Assembly (NCBI GenBank): GCA_937906455.1
Contig: CALCYT010000014.1
Span: 1-64,000 of the forward strand
Direction: 5' to 3'
DNA length: 64,000 bases
DNA from: an uncultured Bacteroidales bacterium
GTDB taxonomy: Bacteria > Bacteroidota > Bacteroidia > Bacteroidales > F082
Shown here: positions 52,149 through 60,616 of the stretch, piece by piece
Layout: each line of letters starts with the position of its first letter
How positions within the stretch are numbered: the first letter of the stretch is position 1
Translations under genes and position numbers: made by a program
The notes under the pieces: model-generated
Told to the model about the DNA's origin: nothing
Seen by the model: only the letters and a program-made list of their open reading frames with translations
The model's database searches: none

Positions 52149-54464
52149 GTGTCAGACATCCTGAAATATTTGAATGAGCCTCAGCGCGAGGCGGTTACGA
52201 CGATAGATGGTCCGGTGATGGTCATAGCGGGAGCCGGTTCGGGCAAGACCCGCGCCCTCACACACCGTATAGCCTACATGATTGAGCAAGGCGTCAACCC
52301 GTTCAGCATCATGGCGTTGACCTTCACCAACAAAGCCGCCAAGGAGATGAAGGAACGCATCATGCAGCTCGTGGAGCCGGGTGCCGCACGTAACGTCTGG
52401 ATGGGCACTTTCCATTCCATCTTCGCCAGGATACTGCGCATAGAAGCGACGTATTTAGGCTACACCTCCGAGTTCACCATCTACGACACCGACGACTCCA
52501 AGGCTCTCATCAACACCATCCTTAAAGAAAGGGAAATCGACACCAAGGCATATCCCGCCAAATATGTATTGCACCGCATCTCGATGGCGAAATCGGCACT
52601 TTACACGCCGGAAGACTATTGTGAGAACGCCGAGATACAGGAACAGGACCGCCGCGCCAACAAGCCGCTCATCGGAGAGATATTCAAGACGTACAACAGC
52701 CGCCTCAAACGCGCCAACGCGATGGACTTCGACGACATCCTGTTCAACACCAACGTACTGCTGCGCGACTTCCCCGAGATACTCTTCAAATACCAACGTC
52801 ATTTCGAGTATATCCTCGTCGATGAGTACCAGGACACCAACTACGCGCAATATCTTATCATAAAACGTATCGCTGCCATGCACGAGAACATCTGCGTGGT
52901 AGGCGACGACGCACAGTCGATATACGGCTTCCGCGGCGCGAATATCCAGAACATACTGAATTTCAAGATAGACTATCCGGAGAACAAACTCATCAGATTA
53001 GAGCAGAACTACCGCTCGACCAAGACCATCGTCAAGGCGGCTAACAGCGTGATTGCCAACAACAAAGACCAAATCAAGAAAAACGTGTGGTCTGACAAGG
53101 AGGAAGGCGAGCTGATCACGCTTCTGAGAGCCACATCCGACAACGAGGAAGGCACTCTCGTGGCGAACTCCATCTTCGGATTCAAGATGTCGCGACAGCT
53201 ATCCAACAAGGACTTCGCGATTCTTTACCGCACCAACGCACAGTCACGCTCGTTAGAAGAGGCGTTGCGCAAACAGGACATACCTTATAAGATATACGGC
53301 GGACTCTCGTTCTACGACCGCAAAGAGGTGAAAGACCTCCTTGCCTATTTCCGTGTCACCATCAACCCCACCGACGAACAGGCTCTGCTCAGAATCATCA
53401 ACTATCCGGCAAGGGGCATCGGCGACACCACCAAACAGAAGCTGCAGGTGATAGCCGACGGACGCAAATGCACCGTCTGGGACGTGCTGACATCACTGAA
53501 CGAGCAGTCAACGGAGTTCAACATGGGAACGGTCAACAAACTGAGCAACTTCGTCACCATGATACAGAGCTTCCGGACACAAATCGACAAGATGAACGCC
53601 TTCGAGTTAGCGAAGCATATCACCGATACCGTCGGAATCATCAAGGTGTTGAAGGAAGACGAGAGTCCCGACGGCGTGATGCGCGTGCAGAACATCGAGG
53701 AGCTTTTGAACGCCATACAGGAGTTCAGCGACAAGCAAGTCGATGAGGTGACTGGCGAGCAGATGACCGTCAGCCTCCCGAAATTCATGGAAGACGTGGC
53801 TTTGCTCACCGACCAGGACAAAACGGAGGACGAGAACGCCGACTACGTCACGCTGATGACCATACACAGCGCCAAAGGCCTCGAGTTTCCTTACGTTTAC
53901 ATCGTCGGACTTGAGGAGAACCTCTTCCCCGGCATCCAATCCTTAAGCACACGCGAAGACTTGGAGGAGGAACGCCGTCTGTTTTATGTGGCACTGACGA
54001 GGGCCGAGACGAAGCTCGTCCTGAGCTATGCCGAGAGCCGTTACCGCTGGGGTAACATCACCCTCAGCGAGCCGTCGCGTTTCATCGAGGAAATAGACCC
54101 CGACCTCATCGAGCGGACGAGGAAAGCGTCGTTCAGAGGCACCACCATCAAGGAAGAACACGGCTATAACCCGTTCTCCTCCAACAAAGGCGGCTGGACA
54201 TTCAGCGGCGACAGACGTTATGTGAAACCGTCCGACACCACGCCGCATACTGACCATCCTAAAGCCTCCCCTTCCGACTTCATACCCGTCGATGCCGATG
54301 AGATACAAGTGGGACAGCGTGTCTTGCACCAGAAATTCGGTCAGGGAACGGTCATCAAAGTGGAAGGCATAGGACCTAACAAGAAGGCATCGGTCGATTT
54401 CGACGAGGGCGGCAATAAGATGCTGATGCTGAAATTTGCAAGGTTAAGTATACTTAAACAATAA
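52149..54464 (+). CDS. pcrA: UvrD/PcrA-type DNA helicase
   Basis: 771 aa from a GTG start (VSDILKYLNEPQREAV), the only start that keeps the Q motif. It is an SF1A helicase with IAGAGSGKTRALTHR (motif I), LVDEYQDTN (motif II), QNYRSTKTI (motif IV), MTIHSAKGLEFPYV (motif V) and VALTRAETKL (motif VI). A Tudor-like C-terminal part begins near GQRVLHQKFGQG and is typical of PcrA, where it binds RNA polymerase. It unwinds DNA in repair and rolling-circle replication. It is the first gene of the plus-strand block. Confidence 0.93.
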   Translation: MSDILKYLNEPQREAVTTIDGPVMVIAGAGSGKTRALTHRIAYMIEQGVNPFSIMALTFTNKAAKEMKERIMQLVEPGAARNVWMGTFHSIFARILRIEATYLGYTSEFTIYDTDDSKALINTILKEREIDTKAYPAKYVLHRISMAKSALYTPEDYCENAEIQEQDRRANKPLIGEIFKTYNSRLKRANAMDFDDILFNTNVLLRDFPEILFKYQRHFEYILVDEYQDTNYAQYLIIKRIAAMHENICVVGDDAQSIYGFRGANIQNILNFKIDYPENKLIRLEQNYRSTKTIVKAANSVIANNKDQIKKNVWSDKEEGELITLLRATSDNEEGTLVANSIFGFKMSRQLSNKDFAILYRTNAQSRSLEEALRKQDIPYKIYGGLSFYDRKEVKDLLAYFRVTINPTDEQALLRIINYPARGIGDTTKQKLQVIADGRKCTVWDVLTSLNEQSTEFNMGTVNKLSNFVTMIQSFRTQIDKMNAFELAKHITDTVGIIKVLKEDESPDGVMRVQNIEELLNAIQEFSDKQVDEVTGEQMTVSLPKFMEDVALLTDQDKTEDENADYVTLMTIHSAKGLEFPYVYIVGLEENLFPGIQSLSTREDLEEERRLFYVALTRAETKLVLSYAESRYRWGNITLSEPSRFIEEIDPDLIERTRKASFRGTTIKEEHGYNPFSSNKGGWTFSGDRRYVKPSDTTPHTDHPKASPSDFIPVDADEIQVGQRVLHQKFGQGTVIKVEGIGPNKKASVDFDEGGNKMLMLKFARLSILKQ

Positions 54465-54477
54465 AGGTTATTGATAT

Positions 54478-54530
54478 TAGTTAAAAGATAAAAGAGTAAA
54501 GATAAAAGATAAAAGATAAAAGATATAAGA
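54478..54530 (+). repeat. GATAAAA heptamer repeat between pcrA and the DUF4290 gene
   Basis: TAA occurs at 54482, 54489, 54497, 54503, 54510, 54517 and 54526, at steps of 6-9 bp around a 7-bp unit. All three frames get stops on the sense strand. The next gene starts 3 bp after it. Confidence 0.8.
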
Positions 54531-54533
54531 GTT

Positions 54534-55196
54534 ATGGAATACAATACAGAACGCGAAAAGATTGTGATTTCGGAGTACGGGCGCAACATTCAGGAGATGA
54601 TTCGCCATCTGATGGACATTGAGGACCGCGAGCAGCGCACCGAGGCGGCTTATTTCATCGTCAACGTGATGGCGCAGATGAACCCGCAGGTCAAGGAGTC
54701 GAACGACTACATGCACAAGCTGTGGGACCATCTCCACATCATCGCCAATTACGAACTCGACGTTGACGGCCCATATCAGAAGCCCACTCCCGAGATGCAG
54801 AAAAAGAAGCCGGAACACGTTGGCTATCAGAAGAATAACATCCGTTACGGACATTACGGACAATATATCTACGACGTGGTGAAGAAGGTGAAGGAGATGG
54901 ACGACGGTCCGAAGCGGCAAGCCATCTTAGTGAACATCGCCAACCAGATGAAACGCGACTATCTCAACTGGAACCGCGACACCGTCAACGACCTGCTTAT
55001 TTTGGACGACCTGTACAAAATATCCGGTGAGGAGATCGCTTTGCCGATGGACACCAAGCTCATCCCGACAAACGAGATACTGAACAAGCCGCAGCAGCAA
55101 AACCAGAATCAGAAAAAGAAAAACAACAAGAAAAACAACAAGAATCAGGCTCAGGTCAAGCAGAACAACCCCAACCGTCCAAACAAAAAGAATTAA
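54534..55196 (+). CDS. DUF4290 family protein
   Basis: 220 aa. The first 170 residues match DUF4290, a family known only from Bacteroidota, with YGRNIQEMIRHLMDIEDRE, KLWDHLHIIA and RYGHYGQYIYDVVKK. The last 40 residues are Asn-, Lys- and Gln-rich low complexity. The function is unknown. The constant position just before murA, here with a gap of only 3 bp, suggests a cell-envelope or growth-related role. Confidence 0.85.
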   Translation: MEYNTEREKIVISEYGRNIQEMIRHLMDIEDREQRTEAAYFIVNVMAQMNPQVKESNDYMHKLWDHLHIIANYELDVDGPYQKPTPEMQKKKPEHVGYQKNNIRYGHYGQYIYDVVKKVKEMDDGPKRQAILVNIANQMKRDYLNWNRDTVNDLLILDDLYKISGEEIALPMDTKLIPTNEILNKPQQQNQNQKKKNNKKNNKNQAQVKQNNPNRPNKKN

Positions 55197-55199
55197 GTC

Positions 55200-56510
55200 A
55201 TGGCATCATTCAAAGTTACAGGAGGCGACAGGCTCAGCGGCACCATCATCCCGCAAGGCGCTAAAAACGAGGCGATGCAGGTGATTTGCGCCGCGTTGCT
55301 CACCGATGAGCCGGTGACCATCACCAACCTTCCCGACATCCTCGACATCAACAACCTCATCGACCTGATGAGAGGCATGGGCGTGAAAGTGCGCAGAGCC
55401 GGCAAGAGCGAGGTGACGTTGCAGGCCAACGATATCAACCACGAGTATTTCGACACCCGCGACTTCCATGAGCGTGCCACCAAGCTCCGCGGCTCCGTGA
55501 TGATTCTCGGCCCGCTCTTAGCGCGTTTCGGTCAGGGCTACATGCCGCGTCCGGGAGGCGACAAGATAGGACGACGCCGGCTCGACACCCATATTATCGG
55601 CTTGCAAAGCTTAGGTGCCACGATGGAGACCGTCGGGCTGGAGCATGTGTATCGTTTAGTGGCCCCCGAAGACGGCTTGAGAGGCACTTACATGCTCTTG
55701 GACGAGGCGTCGGTGACCGGCACTGCCAACATAGTGATGGCCGCAGTGATGGCGAAAGGCACCACCACCATCTTCAACGCAGCGTGCGAGCCGTATCTCG
55801 TACAGCTGTGCCGCATGCTGACGGCTATGGGAGCCAAAATCGAAGGCATCGGCTCTAACTTATTGAAAATCACAGGCGTGAGCAAACTCCACGGCACCAC
55901 ACACCGTCTGCTCGCCGACATGATTGAGGTGGGCTCCTTCATAGGGCTGGCAGCTATGACAGGCTCCGACATCACCATCAAGGACGCGGGGATAAAAGAC
56001 CTCGGCATCATCCCGAACACTTTCAGGAAACTCGGCATCAAGATGGAGTTCATAGGCGACGACATTCACATCCCGGCACAAGAGCATTACGAGGTGGAGA
56101 CCTTCCTCGACGGCAGCATCCTCACCATAGCCGACGCGCCCTGGCCAGGCTTCACCCCCGACCTCATCAGCATAGTGCTCGTGGTGGCGACACAGGCGAA
56201 AGGCACAGTGCTCATCCATCAGAAGATGTTCGAGAGCCGTCTGTTCTTCGTCGATAAGCTCATCGACATGGGAGCGCAGATAATACTTTGCGACCCGCAT
56301 CGCGCCAACATCATCGGACTTGACAAGAGCCATCGGCTCAAAGCCACAAAGATGGCGTCACCCGACATACGCGCAGGCGTGGCACTGCTCATCGCCGCCC
56401 TGTCGGCAGAAGGCACCTCCATCATTGACAACATCGACCAAATCGACAGAGGCTACCAAGACATCGACGGACGACTGAGACAGCTCGGAGCAAAAATTGA
56501 ACGTATTTGA
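55200..56510 (+). CDS. murA: UDP-N-acetylglucosamine 1-carboxyvinyltransferase with Asp in place of the active-site Cys
   Basis: 436 aa, EPSP-synthase fold, first committed step of peptidoglycan synthesis: transfer of enolpyruvate from PEP to UDP-GlcNAc. The catalytic loop reads PGGDKIGRR at residues 118-126, where most MurA have GGCAIG. Asp121 replaces the Cys that fosfomycin alkylates. Asp is known in naturally resistant MurA of mycobacteria and Chlamydia. Other parts are normal, such as GAKNEAMQV and TASVTGTANIVMA-like text (residues about 185-195). It forms an operon with the DUF4290 gene. Confidence 0.94.
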   Translation: MASFKVTGGDRLSGTIIPQGAKNEAMQVICAALLTDEPVTITNLPDILDINNLIDLMRGMGVKVRRAGKSEVTLQANDINHEYFDTRDFHERATKLRGSVMILGPLLARFGQGYMPRPGGDKIGRRRLDTHIIGLQSLGATMETVGLEHVYRLVAPEDGLRGTYMLLDEASVTGTANIVMAAVMAKGTTTIFNAACEPYLVQLCRMLTAMGAKIEGIGSNLLKITGVSKLHGTTHRLLADMIEVGSFIGLAAMTGSDITIKDAGIKDLGIIPNTFRKLGIKMEFIGDDIHIPAQEHYEVETFLDGSILTIADAPWPGFTPDLISIVLVVATQAKGTVLIHQKMFESRLFFVDKLIDMGAQIILCDPHRANIIGLDKSHRLKATKMASPDIRAGVALLIAALSAEGTSIIDNIDQIDRGYQDIDGRLRQLGAKIERI

Positions 56511-56528
56511 CCACATCATAAAAAGATT

Positions 56529-56562
56529 TATGCCAAAATGACACCTGACGCGTTTTGGCATA
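56529..56562 (+). promoter_or_regulatory. Inverted repeat upstream of grpE-dnaJ
   Basis: TATGCCAAAA (56529-56538) and TTTTGGCATA (56553-56562) form a perfect 10-bp inverted repeat with a 14-bp spacer. TTTG in the right arm lies 18 bp before a CCTATTTG (56576-56583) that loosely resembles a -7 element, so a bound protein would cover the promoter. It is not the CIRCE sequence. It could also be a weak hairpin of the murA transcript, but no T-run follows. Confidence 0.5.
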
Positions 56563-56587
56563 CATTTTGATTATACCTATTTGTATT

Positions 56588-56620
56588 ATGAGCAAAATAA
56601 ACAAGACATATCATGAGTAA
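56588..56620 (+). other. Possible 10-codon upstream ORF overlapping the grpE start
   Basis: ATG at 56588 opens MSKINKTYHE and stops at TAA (56618-56620), which overlaps the grpE ATG at 56613 in another frame. It could couple or delay grpE translation, or be chance. Confidence 0.25.
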
Positions 56621-57152
56621 ACACAAGAAAAACCAAGAGATTAAAGGCGAAGACGAAGAACTCAAGGAAGAAGTGGCCGTCGAGGTCAACGAGGAGAGAC
56701 AAGAAGAGCAGACTGACAATTTCGAGGAGAAATTCAATGAGTTGAATGACAAATACCTCCGTTTGTACTCCGAATATGACAACTATCGGAAGCGCACTGC
56801 CAACGAGAAGGTAGAGCTTATCAAGACCGCGGCGGAAGGCACCATCACGGCACTTCTCCCCGTACTCGACGATTTCGAACGCGCTCTTCCGACTATGGAA
56901 AACGACGAAGACAAGACGCATTACGAAGGCATAATATTGATTTACAACAAGTTAAAGCACACCTTAGAGCAGAAAGGCCTTGAGGAGATAAAAGCCGTCG
57001 GCGAGACTTTCAACACCGACGAGCACGAGGCTCTGACACAGATTCCGGCACCGTCGGACGACATGAAAGACAAGGTCATCGACGTGGTGCAGAAAGGCTA
57101 CAAACTGAACGGCAAAGTCATCAGATATGCCCGCGTTGTTGTGGGATGCTAA
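56613..57152 (+). CDS. grpE: nucleotide exchange factor GrpE
   Basis: 179 aa. The acidic N-terminal coiled-coil segment (residues 10-60, rich in Glu and Lys) is followed by YSEYDNYRKRTANEKVE and a C-terminal beta domain with HEALTQIPAP and GYKLNGKVIRYARVVVG. GrpE releases ADP from DnaK. dnaK is not in the window. It is in an operon with dnaJ, 10 bp apart. Confidence 0.95.
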   Translation: MSKHKKNQEIKGEDEELKEEVAVEVNEERQEEQTDNFEEKFNELNDKYLRLYSEYDNYRKRTANEKVELIKTAAEGTITALLPVLDDFERALPTMENDEDKTHYEGIILIYNKLKHTLEQKGLEEIKAVGETFNTDEHEALTQIPAPSDDMKDKVIDVVQKGYKLNGKVIRYARVVVGC

Positions 57153-57162
57153 TTTTTGAAAT

Positions 57163-58311
57163 ATGGCAGAAAAACGAGATTACTACGAGGTGTTGGAGGT
57201 GGCCAAGGACGCCACCGCCGAAGAGATAAAGAAAGCGTACCGCAAGAAAGCGCTTCAGTACCATCCTGACAGGAACCCGGGCGACAAGGGGGCTGAAGAG
57301 AAGTTCAAGGAGGCTGCCGAGGCCTACGGTGTGCTCAGCGACCCCGACAAACGAGCGCGTTATGACCGCTTCGGCCATGCCGGTGTCAGCGGGCAAGACT
57401 TCAGCGGCGCGTCGATGAACGACATCTTCAGTCAGTTTGGCGACATCTTAGGCGACATCTTGGGAGGCAGCTTCGGCGGCGGTGGCTTCGGCTTCAACTT
57501 CGGAGGCTTCGGCGGCGGACAGCAGCGCACGGTGTACAGAGGCTCCAACCTGCGTTTACGCGTGAAGCTCTCCCTCGAAGAGATAGCCGGCGGCGTGAAA
57601 AAAAAGGTGAAAGTCAACAAATACGTCAGCTGCGAGAGATGTCACGGCAGCGGCTCGGCCGACGGCAAGATGGAGACATGCTCGGCATGCGGCGGACGCG
57701 GCCAGCGTGTGATGCGCTCAGGATTCTTCACACAGGTGGCGACATGCTCGGCATGTGGCGGCGAGGGCAAGGTGATAGCGAAGAAATGCCCCGCCTGCAA
57801 CGGCGACGGCATCGTCAAAGGCGAAGAGGTCATAGAGCTCGACATCCCGGCGGGAGTGGCTGACGGCATGCAGCTGTCGGTGCGCGGCAAAGGCAACGCA
57901 GGCGCCCGCAACGGAGTTGCGGGCGACCTGCTCATACTCATAGAGGAAGAGAAACACAAAGACTTCGAACGCGAAGGCAACAACCTCATATATAACCTCT
58001 TCATCAGCGTGCCGCAAGCCGCACTCGGATGCACCCTCGACGTGCCAAGCCTCGGAGGTGCCGTCAGCGTCAAGATACCGGCAGGCACCCAAAGCGGCGA
58101 CATCATAAGGATAAAAGGCAAAGGCCTGCCGGAGATACACAGCTACCGCGTCGGAGAACTCATAGTCAACGTGAACGTGTGGACACCGAAGAAACTGTCG
58201 AAAGACGAGGAAAAGATGATGAAAGAACTCCTCGAAAGCGAGAACTTCAAACCCAAACCCGGCGCCAACGACAAAGGCGTATTCGACAAGATAAGAGACT
58301 TCTTCAGCTAA
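57163..58311 (+). CDS. dnaJ: chaperone DnaJ
   Basis: 382 aa, type I J-protein: J domain with HPDRNPGDKG (HPD motif), a Gly/Phe-rich linker (about residues 85-125), and four zinc motifs CERCHGSG, CSACGGRG, CSACGGEG and CPACNGDG between about 155 and 215. The C-terminal substrate domain follows. It stimulates DnaK ATPase and holds unfolded proteins. The full set of cysteines is present. Confidence 0.96.
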   Translation: MAEKRDYYEVLEVAKDATAEEIKKAYRKKALQYHPDRNPGDKGAEEKFKEAAEAYGVLSDPDKRARYDRFGHAGVSGQDFSGASMNDIFSQFGDILGDILGGSFGGGGFGFNFGGFGGGQQRTVYRGSNLRLRVKLSLEEIAGGVKKKVKVNKYVSCERCHGSGSADGKMETCSACGGRGQRVMRSGFFTQVATCSACGGEGKVIAKKCPACNGDGIVKGEEVIELDIPAGVADGMQLSVRGKGNAGARNGVAGDLLILIEEEKHKDFEREGNNLIYNLFISVPQAALGCTLDVPSLGGAVSVKIPAGTQSGDIIRIKGKGLPEIHSYRVGELIVNVNVWTPKKLSKDEEKMMKELLESENFKPKPGANDKGVFDKIRDFFS

Positions 58312-58317
58312 AAACAC

Positions 58318-59175
58318 ATGAACTACCTCGAAATAAACAACGTCTCGAAGACCTACGGCACGAAAAAAGTGCTCGACGACATCTCCATCAAGGTGCCGGA
58401 GAAAAGCATTTTCGGTCTCTTAGGTCCCAACGGAGCAGGCAAGACGACGCTCATCAGAATACTGAACCAAATCACCATGCCTGACACAGGCCAAGTGATG
58501 GTGGACGGCCACCCGCTGAACCCCGATGACATCTACAACATCGGATACCTGCCTGAAGAACGAGGTCTTTACAAGAAGATGAAAGTGGGCGAACAAGCCA
58601 TATATCTCGCCCGACTCAAAGGCATGGACAGAAAAGAAGCCGAAAAACGCCTCCGCCATTGGTTCATGAAGTTCGGCATCGCGGGCTGGTGGGACAAGAA
58701 AGTGGAGGAACTCAGCAAGGGCATGCAACAGAAGGTGCAGTTCATCGTCACCGTCATCCACGAGCCGAAGCTGCTCATCTTCGACGAGCCGTTCTCAGGC
58801 TTCGACCCCATAAACGTAAACCTGCTGAAACACGAGATCCTTGAGCTACGCGACAAAGGCGCCACGATACTGTTCTCGACGCATAACATGGCATCGGTGG
58901 AAGAGCTTTGCGACAACATCATGCTAATTAATAAAGGTGAAAAGATACTCGAAGGAGGTGTCCATGACATCAAGCAGCGGTTCAAAAACCACACCTACGA
59001 CGTCGTTTACAAGCCTTTCGACGGCACCGGCGAGACGAGGCTCACCATCAGCTCGACACAGCCAAACGAACTGATAAGCGACATCATCAAAAAAGGCGAA
59101 CTCGTGTCGTTTAACGAGATACTGCCTTCGATAAACGACATCTTCATCGACCTCGTGTCATCGTCAAATCAATAA
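58318..59175 (+). CDS. ABC transporter ATP-binding protein (NatA-like)
   Basis: 285 aa with Walker A GPNGAGKTT, signature ELSKGMQQKVQ, Walker B KLLIFDEPFSGFDP and the switch His in LFSTHNMASVEE. The C-terminal 60 residues (DUF4162-like) are typical of exporters of the ABC-2 family such as NatA and YhaQ. The permease gene follows at 13 bp. It lies 6 bp behind dnaJ. The substrate is unknown. Confidence 0.92.
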   Translation: MNYLEINNVSKTYGTKKVLDDISIKVPEKSIFGLLGPNGAGKTTLIRILNQITMPDTGQVMVDGHPLNPDDIYNIGYLPEERGLYKKMKVGEQAIYLARLKGMDRKEAEKRLRHWFMKFGIAGWWDKKVEELSKGMQQKVQFIVTVIHEPKLLIFDEPFSGFDPINVNLLKHEILELRDKGATILFSTHNMASVEELCDNIMLINKGEKILEGGVHDIKQRFKNHTYDVVYKPFDGTGETRLTISSTQPNELISDIIKKGELVSFNEILPSINDIFIDLVSSSNQ

Positions 59176-59188
59176 CAATCAACAACTT

Positions 59189-60502
59189 ATGAAGATAGGC
59201 ATCATCATACAAAGAGAATATCTGACGAGAGTAAGGAAACGCTCGTTTCTGATAATAACCTTCCTCGCCCCGATATTTTTCGCCGCCCTGATGGTACTGC
59301 CCGCCATTCTCATGGAACATTCCGAGAGCTTCTCCGAGAAAAAGACCATCGCGGTATGCGACGAATCCACCTTGTTTTTATGGCGTTTTGACGACACCGA
59401 CAACGCCACCTTCGTATATATCGACGACGACATCGAGGATGCCAAAGACAAGGTGCGGCAAGGTCTCTACGACGGGGTGCTGCACATCCCCGGCACCATG
59501 CTCAATCTGCCGGTCAACGCTGAGATATACAGCACGAAACAGATTCACACGGCGGTGACTGCACATATCAGGTCAACGATGAAGCAAGTCATTGAGCATC
59601 ATAAGCTTATAGCATCGGGTATCGACCCGGATGTAGTAAAGGCGTCGGCTACGACCATAAACATACAGACGATAAAGATGAGCGACAAGGACGATGGCGA
59701 GCAGAAGAGCTTCGGCGAGTTCGAGTTTTTCCTCGGTCTCATCCTCGCCATGATAATATATATGGTGATTTTTGTGTTTGGCGGTCAGGTGATGCGCGGC
59801 GTCATTGAGGAGAAGACCAGCCGCATCATCGAAGTCATAGTAAGCTCCGTCAAGCCTTTTGAGCTGATGATAGGCAAAATCACAGGCATCGCGCTCGTCG
59901 GGCTGACGCAGTTTCTGCTTTGGGCTGTGCTCACCCTCACCATCACGAGTGTGGCGTCGGCGTTTCTGCCCGCGCAAGACATGTTCTCGACAGGCACCGT
60001 GATGAGCGAGCAGATCACCGAGATGGCCGGCAGCACCGATGACGACGCGTTGCTCACCGAAGTGTTTGAGGTCATCAACTCCATCAATTTCAAGGACATA
60101 CTATGGTGTTTCCTCCTCTATTTCATCGGAGGTTATTTCCTTTATTCGGCCATGTTCGCCGCCATTGGCGCGGCTGTCGATAACGAGACCGACACCCAGC
60201 AGTTCAGCACACCGATATCGCTTTTGTTAGTGATACCCATGCTATGTTCCACCCTCATCGCCAACGCCCCTGACAGCTCTTTGGCACTCTGGATGTCGTT
60301 GATACCCTTCACCTCACCTGTCGGGATGATGCTGAGGATACCGTTTGGCGTACCTTATTGGCAAATAGCCCTGTCGGTGACGCTTCTGTTCATCACGTTC
60401 ATCATCTTCACATGGATAGCGAGCAAGGTTTACAGGACCGGCATTTTGATGTACGGGAAGAAGCCGTCGTGGAAGGAAATATGCAAATGGATAAAATATT
60501 GA
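59189..60502 (+). CDS. ABC-2 type permease (NatB-like)
   Basis: 437 aa. One N-terminal membrane helix (about residues 20-43), a large extracytoplasmic domain, and five or six further helices in the C-terminal half. EEKTSRIIEVIVSSVKPFEL is the conserved ABC-2 coupling loop. It forms an exporter with the ATPase before it. NatAB-type systems have been linked to Na+ export and to peptide or drug resistance, but no substrate can be assigned here. Confidence 0.9.
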   Translation: MKIGIIIQREYLTRVRKRSFLIITFLAPIFFAALMVLPAILMEHSESFSEKKTIAVCDESTLFLWRFDDTDNATFVYIDDDIEDAKDKVRQGLYDGVLHIPGTMLNLPVNAEIYSTKQIHTAVTAHIRSTMKQVIEHHKLIASGIDPDVVKASATTINIQTIKMSDKDDGEQKSFGEFEFFLGLILAMIIYMVIFVFGGQVMRGVIEEKTSRIIEVIVSSVKPFELMIGKITGIALVGLTQFLLWAVLTLTITSVASAFLPAQDMFSTGTVMSEQITEMAGSTDDDALLTEVFEVINSINFKDILWCFLLYFIGGYFLYSAMFAAIGAAVDNETDTQQFSTPISLLLVIPMLCSTLIANAPDSSLALWMSLIPFTSPVGMMLRIPFGVPYWQIALSVTLLFITFIIFTWIASKVYRTGILMYGKKPSWKEICKWIKY

Positions 60503-60511
60503 AAAAAATAT

Positions 60512-60542
60512 TTTGTCTGCATTGAAAAATGTCGTATCTTTG
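60512..60542 (+). promoter_or_regulatory. Promoter of secDF
   Basis: TTTG at 60512-60515 and TATCTTTG at 60535-60542, 19 bp apart. This is the cleanest match to the Bacteroidota consensus in the window. Confidence 0.75.
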
Positions 60543-60616
60543 CACGCTAAAAATCACAGTAGGTGAATTTTTGAAAATTAATTAAAAAGTTTAATATTAT
60601 AAAAAATTGATTTACA

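Noticed and set aside
56529..56562. CIRCE (HrcA) operator
   Set aside because: The arms TATGCCAAAA/TTTTGGCATA do not match TTAGCACTC-N9-GAGTGCTAA.
57718..58317. 199-codon minus-strand open frame
   Set aside because: It is a shadow of dnaJ in the opposite strand, with no signal of its own.
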